From Methanobrevibacter sp. (GTDB taxonomy: Archaea; Methanobacteriota; Methanobacteria; Methanobacteriales; Methanobacteriaceae): 35,107 bases of DNA. The stretch's first letter is position 1. Each line of letters opens with the position of its first letter. The stretch covers positions 1 to 35,107 of the forward strand of contig JAFQXD010000001.1 in assembly GCA_017407115.1 (NCBI GenBank). The letters are read 5' to 3'. The notes beneath the pieces are model-generated. The model was not told the DNA's origin. It was given only the letters and a program-made list of their open reading frames with translations, and made no database searches. The position numbers and the translations under genes were made by a program. This document shows positions 12,974 through 20,637 of this stretch, piece after piece.

Positions 12974-13216
12974 TTAATCCCCCTCCACTATTATATTTAT
13001 AATTTTGGACATTACTTGAAGAGAGACATTTAATTCTAAAGCCAAGTCTATATCAGATATTAATTCTTCTTCATAGGCTTTGATTAATAATTTTGTGAAG
13101 TAACTCCCATTTTTCCTTAAAGCCATTTTTGCTTTTATATGGAGTCCTTTATCATGGTCCGTAGGTTTATTTTCTTTAGGTTGGGTTTTAATATTAACAC
13201 TCCGAGTTTTATCTTT
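12974..13216 (-). pseudogene. Detached C-terminus of the XRE/ImmA-IrrE peptidase (other frame)
   Basis: An open stretch of 80 codons in a different frame continues the peptidase gene. It contains KNGSYFTKLLIKAYEE and DIDLALELNVSLQVMSK, the expected C-terminal helices of COG2856 proteins (usually G-x-x-Y-x-x-x-L-V...AYxxGxIS). It becomes continuous with the main frame if the run of five A residues at 13214-13218 (minus strand) had six. It ends two bases before the DUF4411 start, as expected for the true gene end. Alternatively a small separate protein could start at ATG 13126, but no ribosome site is visible there. Confidence 0.65.
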
Positions 13217-14160
13217 TTAGGAGGATTAATGTATTCATTAAATTCTTTAACTCTATTATTATATTCGCTACGTTTAATAAATCCTAAATCTAAAGCTTTT
13301 CTAACAATAACCTGATTGCTAACATTGAATATTTTAGATAATCTTTTTATATCTTCTGTTCTAAACTTATCAAAAGAAGAAGTATCTTCAATATGCTTTT
13401 TGAACAACTTTGTAGGCAATAATGTTTCAGCAGCTACTTTATTACAATATGCTTCCTCATTATTGATTAAATTGTATTCATTTATATTGCTTATACCATC
13501 TTTTTTCATGATTAAATGTGCTAATTCATGGAATAATGTAAATTTTTTAGCGCTAATAGATTCTCTATGGTTAATTCCTATAATCGGCAATTTATCATAA
13601 TATAATGCATAACCTCTTAATTGTTCTGGTTCGATATTATAAAACTCAAAAACTAAAACTCCTAAAAATTCGATTGAATTTATCCAATAATCTAAGTTCA
13701 TGTGTGCATTAGCTCTGCTCATTCCTAAAATATTCCTAATATTTTCTGCAACAATATTTGGATCATCTGAATTAATAGTGTTTGAAGAAAATAATGGGAA
13801 TTCAAAATCATCAAAATCATCTTCGAAATCTAGTAATGTTTCTCTGTTTTCTTTAGCTCTTCTTAATTCGAACATTATTTCTGGGGTGATGATAATTTTT
13901 TTACTGTTGATTGTTCTAAAGTCAGGGATTTCATTATCATAAACTGGGTCGTTTCCATCAAAAAAAGTGTAAGGGGAAACTTCATAAATGTCAGATAATG
14001 CAATTAATTCGTTTTGTGTTAACTTACCTGTTTCCTCCCATTCTGTAATTTTTTCGGGATTAACATTTAATTTGTTGGCTACCTCATCCTTTTCATATTT
14101 GACGGACGTTCTTGCCCATTTAAGCCATTTTGTATTGACATTAAATATCTCTGTACTCAT
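13135..14160 (-). CDS. XRE-type HTH plus ImmA/IrrE metallopeptidase, apparently frameshifted
   Basis: Residues 10-70 form an XRE helix-turn-helix (WARTSVKYEKDEVANKLN, KITEWEETGK). The peptidase domain has the zinc motif HELAH at 211-215 and a third ligand in NNEEAYCNKVAAE (about 233-245). COG2856 proteins act as regulator/antitoxin and can cleave repressors after stress. The current frame ends with 29 atypical basic residues after INPPKK, while the normal family C-terminus is found in another frame directly downstream. A one-base loss in an A run, or a sequencing error, explains this. The paired DUF4411 toxin gene follows. Confidence 0.75.
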   Translation of the reverse strand: MSTEIFNVNTKWLKWARTSVKYEKDEVANKLNVNPEKITEWEETGKLTQNELIALSDIYEVSPYTFFDGNDPVYDNEIPDFRTINSKKIIITPEIMFELRRAKENRETLLDFEDDFDDFEFPLFSSNTINSDDPNIVAENIRNILGMSRANAHMNLDYWINSIEFLGVLVFEFYNIEPEQLRGYALYYDKLPIIGINHRESISAKKFTLFHELAHLIMKKDGISNINEYNLINNEEAYCNKVAAETLLPTKLFKKHIEDTSSFDKFRTEDIKRLSKIFNVSNQVIVRKALDLGFIKRSEYNNRVKEFNEYINPPKKIKLGVLILKPNLKKINLRTMIKDSI

Positions 14161-14309
14161 ATTATCCCTTGGAAATTAAAAATTATGGTTGGTCAGAATT
14201 AATAAGTTACTTGTTACTTTATTTTATAGAAAATATTTGATATAAATTTATTTATTTTTACTATTAATTCTAAAATTAAACTCTACTTTTAAAATAAAAA
14301 ATAGAAATC

Positions 14310-14317
14310 TTTATATA
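14310..14317 (+). promoter_or_regulatory. TATA box of the rightward small-peptide operon
   Basis: TTTATATA lies 33-37 bases before the GGAGG at 14343-14347. The predicted transcript starts close to 14338, so the leader is only a few bases. Confidence 0.5.
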
Positions 14318-14355
14318 CTATGGAGTACAATATAATAAACAAGGAGGTGAAAAGA

Positions 14356-14454
14356 ATAAGTGATAACCAAATAATGATAATTATTATGGTTCTAAGTTTC
14401 GCAACACAAGTCTTAGAACTCATAATAAAAATCATACAAAAAGAGAGGGATTAA
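14356..14454 (+). CDS. Tiny membrane peptide with non-standard ATA at the start position
   Basis: The frame reads ATA-AGT-GAT-AAC and continues with a hydrophobic helix (MIIIMVLSFATQVLELII), ending KIIQKERD, 32 codons in all. GGAGGTG sits at exactly the spacing used by the two genes that follow, where the start is ATG; here that codon is ATA. Translation could start at the ATA, at GTG 14347 (inside the ribosome site) or at ATG 14374. The hydrophobic core with a charged tail resembles type I toxin or holin-like peptides. Function inferred only. Confidence 0.5.
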   Translation: MSDNQIMIIIMVLSFATQVLELIIKIIQKERD

Positions 14455-14463
14455 AAATCCCTC
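14445..14463 (+). terminator. Hairpin spanning the stop codon of the first peptide
   Basis: GAGGGATT-AAA-AATCCCTC is a perfect 8-bp stem with a three-base loop, and the TAA stop is inside it. T-rich sequence follows. It could attenuate transcription or shield the mRNA end between the first and second peptide genes. Confidence 0.5.
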
Positions 14464-14524
14464 CACCAAATTAAATTTTTATAATTTTTTTTATTTAAAT
14501 TTTTACAAAAAAGAGGTGAAACCA

Positions 14525-14677
14525 ATGTTAAGTACAATACAACTAATATTCATAATATTACTCATAATATTAGCCATACTATTATATGTAAACCGCGAAA
14601 GCAAATACAAATGGATACACAGAATAATATTCATAATTGCTTTAATAATTTTCATTTATGGAGTCCTCACTCCATAA
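14525..14677 (+). CDS. Two-helix membrane peptide (50 aa)
   Basis: ATG at 14525 follows AGAGGTGAAACCA. The product has two hydrophobic helices, residues about 5-22 (IQLIFIILLIILAILLYV) and 34-48 (IIFIIALIIFIYGV), joined by a basic loop (NRESKYKWIHR). This hairpin topology is typical of small viral or toxin-like membrane peptides. It lies between the first peptide and the possible ribbon-helix-helix gene. Too short for family assignment. Confidence 0.6.
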   Translation: MLSTIQLIFIILLIILAILLYVNRESKYKWIHRIIFIIALIIFIYGVLTP

Positions 14678-14678
14678 A
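14655..14678 (+). terminator. Hairpin spanning the stop codon of the second peptide
   Basis: TTTATGGAGT-CCTC-ACTCCATAAA is a perfect 10-bp stem with a four-base loop that includes the TAA stop and is followed by CTTTTATCTTT. Like the hairpin at 14445 it ends the reading frame inside a stem. Confidence 0.5.
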
Positions 14679-14707
14679 TCTTTTATCTTTAAGAGGAGGT
14701 GAAACAA

Positions 14708-15040
14708 ATGAGTGAATACACTAGTATAAAAATAAGAAAAGACCTTAACGAAAAAATGCAACTAATCAAAAAACAAAACAACTACAAAAGCATCAACGAA
14801 CTATTAGATGCAATAATCGACAAAACAGTCGATGAAGAATTAAACATCATACCCGAACAAGCATTATTCTATGTAGGCGAAACACCAATAACATGGACAG
14901 AACTAAAACAAAGCAACACTGGAGACAAATGGAGTCAAGGATACAATGAAGTCACAGTATTATTCAAAGATAACCAAGGTGCTTTTTTAAGATTTTGCAC
15001 AGAAGATGAAGTTGGAATGGAATATTTCCACTTCATATAA
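14708..15040 (+). CDS. Possible ribbon-helix-helix protein with unknown C-terminal domain (110 aa)
   Basis: ATG at 14708 is chosen over GTG 14699, which lies within the GGAGGTG site. Residues 1-45 fit an RHH unit: strand TSIKIRKDL, helix NEKMQLIKKQ, helix SINELLDAIIDK. The C-terminal half is a separate beta-rich domain (ALFYVGETPITWTEL, VTVLFKDNQGAFLRF) that I do not recognise. As the last gene after two membrane peptides it might regulate the operon or act as antitoxin. Confidence 0.6.
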   Translation: MSEYTSIKIRKDLNEKMQLIKKQNNYKSINELLDAIIDKTVDEELNIIPEQALFYVGETPITWTELKQSNTGDKWSQGYNEVTVLFKDNQGAFLRFCTEDEVGMEYFHFI

Positions 15041-15070
15041 TTTATGAAACAAATTTAAAAAAAAAGAATT

Positions 15071-15102
15071 TGAGAAGGATTCACTCTAAAACATCCTTCT
15101 CA
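15071..15102 (+). terminator. Strong intergenic hairpin between convergent genes
   Basis: TGAGAAGGAT and ATCCTTCTCA form a perfect 10-bp stem with a 12-base loop, 30 bases after the rightward operon and 17 bases before the end of the leftward vapC gene. It could end transcription from both sides. Confidence 0.55.
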
Positions 15103-15118
15103 TTGAAATAATTTACTT

Positions 15119-15520
15119 TTAGATACCCACTACATTTATTCGTTCTTCTCTTTTGAATTCTTTGTCAAAAGTGACAAGATAATCAATATCATACTCCAGC
15201 ACAGTTACAATCATGCTTGAATCAGTAAAACTTAGTTTACCCTTGAACTTTTTAAATAAATTAATTGTTTTCGTATTGTAATGTGGTATCTCATGTTCAT
15301 TTATAACTTTAAAGTTATCTCTCATGAAGTAATACATAGTTTCTGCTTTTTTAGCATCACCTTTGAGGTTAACAACATTTACAACTTCTTCAATTACATT
15401 ATTGCTAATGTAACCTTCTTCAGACAATAAATCTGTAAGTTGTAACGCTTTACTCTTATTACTGTCATTATCTAACGCTAATGCAATTATAAATGAACTA
15501 TCGAAAAAATATTTACTCAT
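15119..15520 (-). CDS. vapC: VapC-type PIN-domain toxin
   Basis: A 133-residue PIN ribonuclease. The acidic residues are visible in order: FFDSSFIIAL (D near residue 7), NVIEEVVNV (E near 43), LSFTDSSMIV (D near 99) and LVTFDKEF (D near 117). VapC toxins cleave tRNA or rRNA unless bound by their antitoxin. The gene overlaps the upstream antitoxin by 4 bases. The length fits the family. Confidence 0.85.
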   Translation of the reverse strand: MSKYFFDSSFIIALALDNDSNKSKALQLTDLLSEEGYISNNVIEEVVNVVNLKGDAKKAETMYYFMRDNFKVINEHEIPHYNTKTINLFKKFKGKLSFTDSSMIVTVLEYDIDYLVTFDKEFKREERINVVGI

Positions 15521-15750
15521 TTTAAATAAACCTCTTTCTTTAATTCAACACTATTTGTAACTTCCTCTGTTTTTACAATACCAATAATATCTTCTAGTTT
15601 GACTTTGTTTCTGAAGTTAACTTCCGGTCGCCCATCATCAGTTATACCCCATTCAACAATTGTATCATCATTAATATCAAAAGCTTCTCTTACTTCTTTT
15701 GGTATGGAAGTTTGGAAGTTTTTGTATATTTTGGTATTTGCAATCATCAT
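15517..15750 (-). CDS. vapB: VapB-type AbrB/MazE-fold antitoxin
   Basis: A 77-residue protein with an N-terminal swapped-hairpin DNA-binding domain: KNFQTSIPKEVREAFDI followed by DTIVEWGI. The C-terminal tail (VKTEEVTNSVELKKEVYLK) is the usual toxin-wrapping segment. It should neutralise the adjacent VapC and repress the pair. The GGAG site lies eight bases before the double ATG. The pair sits between the small-peptide operon and the integrase, as cargo of the element. Confidence 0.8.
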   Translation of the reverse strand: MMIANTKIYKNFQTSIPKEVREAFDINDDTIVEWGITDDGRPEVNFRNKVKLEDIIGIVKTEEVTNSVELKKEVYLK

Positions 15751-16002
15751 AGTTTTTTCTCCATTTTTATATCATTTCTCATATTTTAAATCACTTGATT
15801 AAGGTTTTTCTCCAATTAAATAAATATCCTTCGTATACTTTATCATCTTATGGCATTAAAACAAAAGGAAATTGTTCTAGTGCTATTGATAAATATGTAT
15901 TCTGTTGTATATAAAGTTATCTGTTAATATAAAAATTTATGATTAATATTTTATTAACAGAATTTATGAAAATTTAAAAAAATAATAACAAACAAAAAAA
16001 TA

Positions 16003-17175
16003 TCATTTTATCTGTTTTCTTCTTGAGAATAAACTAAGTATCTCATCATCACTTAACTCATCTACATTTGCAAACATTTTTTCAACATTTGATAAACGTT
16101 CTTCCATATTATTAATTTTGTCCTCTTTTTCATGATACTTTTGTTCTAACTCTAAATATTCAGGACTTTTAATATTAATATTATTCACATCAAGATTAAT
16201 AGTAATACAATCTAAATGTTCTATATATTTCTCACGTAATCTGCTTGGATCTTCAGTAAAATATGATGAATGAGTTGCTTCTTTAGATCTACCTTGCAAT
16301 GCATCAATCTCTTCAAGACTCATTTTATCATTATACAAATTAGTTGCATGAAACTTCCGTAAAATATGACTTTTAAATTTATTATGAGCTCCAATTTTAC
16401 CCAAATCTAAAGTACGATTAATTTTAGCAAAATGCCTTTCAAAATAAGCAGTATTGCATTTGAATAATTGAATTTCATCAAGTTTTTCATTGTCTAAATC
16501 TTCACGTAATAATAAATAGTTAATGATTTCACGATTTGCTTCTGGACTGCAAAAAGTAAAATAATACTTATTTGTTTTTATTCTTTTCAAGTAAAAAGTA
16601 GGGACAATTTCTTGGTCATGCATTATTTTTACAGCCTCAGAAATATCATTAGTATTATGATATTCTTTTGTTGCATCAAGGTAATCTTGCACTGTTAAAC
16701 TTAAGGTTTCTGCCCTTGCACAACCACTGCTACTCATGAATAATATTATTGCCCTCATTAATGGATTTGCAATTTTTAAGGCTTTTTTAATTAATTCTTT
16801 ATCGGGCAAATCTTTAAATTTTAATGGTGTAGATAGTTTGATATTTTTCTTATTTAAAACTGGTAAATCATGTATTTCAATTTCGTAGTGTTTATAGAAT
16901 GTTTTAATTAGTGCAAATTTTAGGTCAGCAGTGCTTTTAACATAGGTTTCATATAAATAGTTCCGGTATTCAATTAAACGTTGTTTTAATTTACGATTTT
17001 TCCAACGTATCCCTTGTTCTTCTTCTTTATCGGCTTCATCCAACAGTTCGGATAATGGTTTTTCTTGGAATTTTGAATAAAAATTTAAAGCGATTTGGTA
17101 CTGTTCTGCAGTACCTTTTTTTAATCGCCTTGATTTTACAAATTCATCAATTATTGTATTATTATTCATATTCAT
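16003..17175 (-). CDS. int: Tyrosine recombinase / integrase
   Basis: The start at 17175 (MNMNNNTIIDEFVKSRR) follows GGGAG; a longer frame from 17232 has no such site. Residues 5-110 are a SAM-like N-terminal core-binding domain. The catalytic domain shows the first Arg in SSGCARAETLSL, the H-x-x-R box in SHILRKFH, a GRS at the second box where many enzymes have GH, and the Tyr nucleophile in THSSYF. A coiled coil closes the protein (about 345-380). It inserts and excises the element by site-specific recombination. The gene abuts the host M42 peptidase gene. Confidence 0.9.
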   Translation of the reverse strand: MNMNNNTIIDEFVKSRRLKKGTAEQYQIALNFYSKFQEKPLSELLDEADKEEEQGIRWKNRKLKQRLIEYRNYLYETYVKSTADLKFALIKTFYKHYEIEIHDLPVLNKKNIKLSTPLKFKDLPDKELIKKALKIANPLMRAIILFMSSSGCARAETLSLTVQDYLDATKEYHNTNDISEAVKIMHDQEIVPTFYLKRIKTNKYYFTFCSPEANREIINYLLLREDLDNEKLDEIQLFKCNTAYFERHFAKINRTLDLGKIGAHNKFKSHILRKFHATNLYNDKMSLEEIDALQGRSKEATHSSYFTEDPSRLREKYIEHLDCITINLDVNNINIKSPEYLELEQKYHEKEDKINNMEERLSNVEKMFANVDELSDDEILSLFSRRKQIK

Positions 17176-17250
17176 ATGTTTATACTCCCTTAATATTTTG
17201 GTATTATGGGAGAGCATTTGAAAAGTATACAATAATATAATTTATAAATC
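17176..17250 (-). promoter_or_regulatory. Integrase promoter overlapping the host gene end; probable right attachment region
   Basis: Read on the minus strand, TTTATAAATTATATT covers the stop codon of the M42 peptidase gene and forms a good TATA box about 70 bases before the integrase start. The junction between host and element is therefore near 17,200-17,245. No second copy of this sequence is visible in the window, so the core repeat cannot be defined. Confidence 0.45.
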
Positions 17251-18273
17251 ATTTATAGCTGCAGTGATTAATTGGATGGTTGCTTCAATGTCATCCATGC
17301 TGCATACGCTTACAGGAGTGTGTATGTATCTGGTAGGCACTGAGAGAACTCCGGTAGGAATTCCTTCACGAGTCAAGTGAATTGCAGTTCCATCAGTTGT
17401 TCCACCGTCACTAACTTCCAGCTGGTATGGAATATCGTTTTCATCTCCAGCTTTAATGAGCATGTCTTTAACAGATTGTTGGGTTAGAATACCTCTTCCG
17501 CTGGCATCTGCTAAAATAATAGCCGGACCTTTTCCTGCAACCACTGGAGCCTCTTCAGGTTTGATTCCCGGGTGGTCACCGGATAAGGTTACATCAAGAG
17601 CAATAGCCAAATCAGGATTCAATTTAAATGCAGAAGTTTTTGCACCTTTAAGACCAACTTCTTCCTGAACTGTTCCTACACCATAAACAGTAGCCCTTGT
17701 ATTTACTCTTTTTAAAACTTCCATCATTACGTAACAGCCGACACGATTGTCTAAAGCCTTACCCATGATAAGGTTATTCGGATATTCTACAAAGAGAGCA
17801 TTGAATGTCATTTTATCTCCAATTCTGACCATTTTTTCTGCATCCTCTTTGTCCTTTGCACCGATGTCGATGAACATGTCATCAGATTTAACGACCTTGT
17901 TTTTCTCTTCTGGCTTGGTTACGTGAGGCGGTTTTGAACCAATTACGCCTACAATATCCTCACCGACTGAAGAATGTACTGTTACTGTCTGGTTCATTAA
18001 CATCTGGTCGTTGATTCCACCAATGTTTGAAAATTTGATAAATCCGTTATCATCAATATATCTGACCATCAGGCCGATTTCATCCATGTGTGCTGCAAGC
18101 ATTACAGTTGGAGCCTTTTTTTCACCTTTTTTAGTGGCAATCAAGTTTCCCATACTGTCTTTTTCAATTTTATCAGCTACACCTTCTAATTCACGTGTAA
18201 TAATTTTAGCTATTTCCTCTTCAGAACCTGAAACCCCAGGTGCTAAAGAAAGCTCTCTCATTAATTCCATCAT
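17242..18273 (-). CDS. M42 family metallopeptidase (glutamyl/leucyl aminopeptidase type)
   Basis: A 343-residue cytoplasmic aminopeptidase of the tetrahedral (TET) family, which trims peptides from the N-terminus. The two-metal site is visible in order: His in AAHMDEIG (about 61-68), Asp in KALDNRVG (about 173), Glu-Glu in VQEEVG (about 206), Asp in ALDVTLSG (about 228) and His in RYIHTP (about 317). It is the first host gene next to the element and appears complete, so insertion downstream did not truncate it. GGTGAT precedes the double ATG. Confidence 0.9.
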   Translation of the reverse strand: MMELMRELSLAPGVSGSEEEIAKIITRELEGVADKIEKDSMGNLIATKKGEKKAPTVMLAAHMDEIGLMVRYIDDNGFIKFSNIGGINDQMLMNQTVTVHSSVGEDIVGVIGSKPPHVTKPEEKNKVVKSDDMFIDIGAKDKEDAEKMVRIGDKMTFNALFVEYPNNLIMGKALDNRVGCYVMMEVLKRVNTRATVYGVGTVQEEVGLKGAKTSAFKLNPDLAIALDVTLSGDHPGIKPEEAPVVAGKGPAIILADASGRGILTQQSVKDMLIKAGDENDIPYQLEVSDGGTTDGTAIHLTREGIPTGVLSVPTRYIHTPVSVCSMDDIEATIQLITAAINDL

Positions 18274-18378
18274 ATCACCAATAACTTTTTATACATTTAA
18301 TAATATTAAATTGTTTCTATCCACCGAAATGCAAAAAAAGAAAAGGAATTTGAATCTAATATTTAATCAGGTGAAACA

Positions 18379-19137
18379 ATGTCAAAGGTAATGAAAATTT
18401 TTTTTAGTCCGTCAGGAACCACAAAAAAGGTAATTGACCAGATAGCAGGTAATTTTTCACAGGAAAATGAAACCTATGACCTGTTGAATTTCGACTCTTC
18501 AAAAGAATTTGCATGCGATGATGTCATTGTTGTTGGAATGCCTGTTTTTGCCGGAAGGATTCCGAAAAGCGGACGTGACAGATTAGCAAAACTCAAAGGA
18601 AACAACACTCCTGCAATAGCTGTTGTAAATTATGGTAATGCACATGTAACCGATTCACTGCTTGAACTTGTTGATTTGCTTAAAGAAAACAGCTTTAATG
18701 TAGTTGCAGCAGCTTCAACCGTAAGTCATCACTCAATATTCAGTGGTGTTGCAGTGGGAAGACCTGATGAATCAGATATTGAAAAAATTAACGAATTTGC
18801 CAAAAAATGCGAAGAAAAAATAGAATCAGGTGCGAGTTTGGAAAGTGAAATACCTGGAAACAGACCATACGTCGACTACAAACAGTTGCCATTTATCATT
18901 TCATGTGATGAAACACTCTGCGCATTCTGTTATGACTGCGTTTCCATTTGTCCTGAAAAGGCAATTCCTGATGATGATCCAATCGATACAAACCTCGATT
19001 TGTGTTCAAGATGCACCGCATGCATCCATATCTGTCCTGAAGATGCGCGCATGTTTACAGGAGAAGCATTTGAATCTAAAAAACCAGCATTTGAACAGGC
19101 AAACAGTGAAAGAAAAGAGTCAGAGTTTTACTTATAG
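18379..19137 (+). CDS. Flavodoxin-like and two-cluster ferredoxin fusion (EFR1 type)
   Basis: The N-terminal 170 residues are a flavodoxin-like fold; the FMN phosphate loop is FFSPSGTTKKV (about 8-18). The C-terminus carries two [4Fe-4S] motifs, CAFCYDCVSICP and CSRCTACIHICP. Such 'EFR1' proteins are predicted electron carriers of anaerobes with unknown partners. AGGTGA precedes the ATG. The 3' end overlaps the convergent HEAT-repeat gene by 6 bases. Confidence 0.85.
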   Translation: MSKVMKIFFSPSGTTKKVIDQIAGNFSQENETYDLLNFDSSKEFACDDVIVVGMPVFAGRIPKSGRDRLAKLKGNNTPAIAVVNYGNAHVTDSLLELVDLLKENSFNVVAAASTVSHHSIFSGVAVGRPDESDIEKINEFAKKCEEKIESGASLESEIPGNRPYVDYKQLPFIISCDETLCAFCYDCVSICPEKAIPDDDPIDTNLDLCSRCTACIHICPEDARMFTGEAFESKKPAFEQANSERKESEFYL

Positions 19138-20637
19138 ACTCATTCTCTTTTTGGCCACAGCCCTTACATATTCATTTTCATCTGAAACTGAAATTTCCTT
19201 TAAAACCTTTTTACTTACTATTTTTTTACAGGCGGTTTCACGAACTCTCCATGAGTCATCATTTTTGGCTATGTCGGTTAAAACTTTTTGATTTCTGATT
19301 AATGAAACAGCCCTTACAGAGATGTTTTCAGAAATTCCCTGTTCATAAATCTTTATCAGACATTTTTCAACTTTAATCTTATTCAACGCATTTAGGGAGA
19401 ATTCCTCATCTTTGTTTGCAAGAACAATTCTAATCAAAGTTTCCAAATCAGTGATGTTGTCCAAAGTGGATTTCCTTATATCTTCAAGTTCAGCGTTTTT
19501 CAATATTTCAATGAAGTTTTTCTCATCACTGATATGGCTCATGGCTTCGGTTGCCACATCTTCATGTGTTGAATTGATTGCTATATATTTAAAGTCATTT
19601 TCATCACTCAAAGACGGATTTGAAATTGCATGGGATCTTACATATTGGTCATCATCATTTAAAGCAATGTTTATTAATTCTTGAGTGTCATTCAGGTTTT
19701 TAACGGCAATTTGCCTTACAAACGGATCCTTATCAGTATGGATGACATCTATTAACACTTTATCATCTGTGATTTTTTTGACGGCTTCACTTCTAACAAC
19801 ACTGTCACTGTCATTTAAAGCTATTTGGGCCAAAAGCTCATCATCATCGACCTTGTTTACGATGTCCAGTCGGACATCTGATTTTTCTGACTTTAATGCA
19901 ATGTTTTTCAATATTTCAACATCATCGATTTTTCCAAAGATTATTGATCTGATTTTTGCGTTTTCCTCTGTCAATGCGATGTCTGATAAGATCTCTTCAT
20001 TTTTAATCTTCTTGACGGCGGCTATTTTAACCCCTTCGTCCTTATCCTCCTTAACCACCCTTTGAAGAATTGTTTCATCTGTGAAATTTTCTTTGGATAT
20101 TGCTGATTTTCTGATGGAGGAATCCTTTGCCTTGAAAACCAAATCGTATAATATCTCTTCACTTTCAATCTTTTCCAGAGAAAGTCTTCTGTAGTTTTTG
20201 TCGATAGCTTCTATGGCAATGTCTTTTAGCGTTTCCTCATCCACAATCTTGTTGAAAATCTCATCGACGTTTTTGTTCTTTTTAGTGTTGATTACAATTT
20301 CGGCAATTGACTTGTTGTTTTCGCCAAGCCTTTCATATGCAAAGCTTCTGACGTCAAAGAACTTGGAATTTTCAGCGACATCCCAAAGAAGGTTTTCATC
20401 TTTAATCTTGTTTGCCGCAATTAGTCTAACTGCCCTGTCCTTTACATTTTTTGCAATGTCCAATGCGACAAACTCATCTGTGATGTTGTCGGCAGCTACA
20501 GCCCTTTCTGTCCTGTCCTTTGCATTTATTGCAATTTCCTTCAAGATCAGCTGTTCCTCATCTATTTCGATTTCATCCTGAATTGGCTTCTTTTCCTTTT
20601 TTGGTTCTTTGCTTTTAAATCTGTCAAATAATCCCAT
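19132..20637 (-). CDS. HEAT-like repeat protein (501 aa)
   Basis: After a charged N-terminus (KSKEPKKEKKP) nearly the whole protein is made of about 19 short repeats of 23-25 residues. The pattern is 'L-x-x-I-A-x-x-x-x-D-x-x-V-R-x-x-A-V-x-K-I-x-D-x-x', for example DSDSVVRSEAVKKITDDKVL. This is an alpha-solenoid of HEAT/leucine-rich-variant type that offers a protein-binding surface. It directly follows an exonuclease gene, with the stop and start adjacent (20638/20637), so they are likely one operon. Partner unknown. Confidence 0.75.
   Translation of the reverse strand: MGLFDRFKSKEPKKEKKPIQDEIEIDEEQLILKEIAINAKDRTERAVAADNITDEFVALDIAKNVKDRAVRLIAANKIKDENLLWDVAENSKFFDVRSFAYERLGENNKSIAEIVINTKKNKNVDEIFNKIVDEETLKDIAIEAIDKNYRRLSLEKIESEEILYDLVFKAKDSSIRKSAISKENFTDETILQRVVKEDKDEGVKIAAVKKIKNEEILSDIALTEENAKIRSIIFGKIDDVEILKNIALKSEKSDVRLDIVNKVDDDELLAQIALNDSDSVVRSEAVKKITDDKVLIDVIHTDKDPFVRQIAVKNLNDTQELINIALNDDDQYVRSHAISNPSLSDENDFKYIAINSTHEDVATEAMSHISDEKNFIEILKNAELEDIRKSTLDNITDLETLIRIVLANKDEEFSLNALNKIKVEKCLIKIYEQGISENISVRAVSLIRNQKVLTDIAKNDDSWRVRETACKKIVSKKVLKEISVSDENEYVRAVAKKRMSL

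Larger units (their letters stand above)
1..17241. mobile_element. Integrated virus / provirus-like element, right part
   Basis: The region between the window start and the M42 peptidase gene has viral architecture: a long leftward operon of very small overlapping genes, a Sak4-like recombination NTPase, a divergent switch region with an AbrB-type regulator, toxin-antitoxin and defence-like cargo, and a tyrosine integrase at the right edge. No capsid, portal or terminase gene is visible, so the structural genes, if present, lie to the left of position 1. The left attachment site is therefore not in view. A plasmid-like integrative element is the alternative. That the region is mobile is well supported; its class is inference. 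Confidence 0.8.

Noticed and set aside
13214..13218. Programmed -1 frameshifting in the ImmA/IrrE gene
   Set aside because: The site reads T-AAA-AAG rather than a canonical A-AAA-AAG heptamer, and no clear downstream stem or pseudoknot is seen. Homopolymer loss or error is simpler, though slippage cannot be fully excluded.
14525..14677. Holin identity for the two-helix peptide
   Set aside because: Topology fits, but there is no endolysin (pseudomurein peptidase) gene nearby, and hydrophobic 50-residue peptides cannot be assigned by sequence alone.
18830..19291. 153-codon + strand frame overlapping the flavodoxin-ferredoxin gene
   Set aside because: It lies in another frame of a gene with clear cluster motifs and has no family resemblance.
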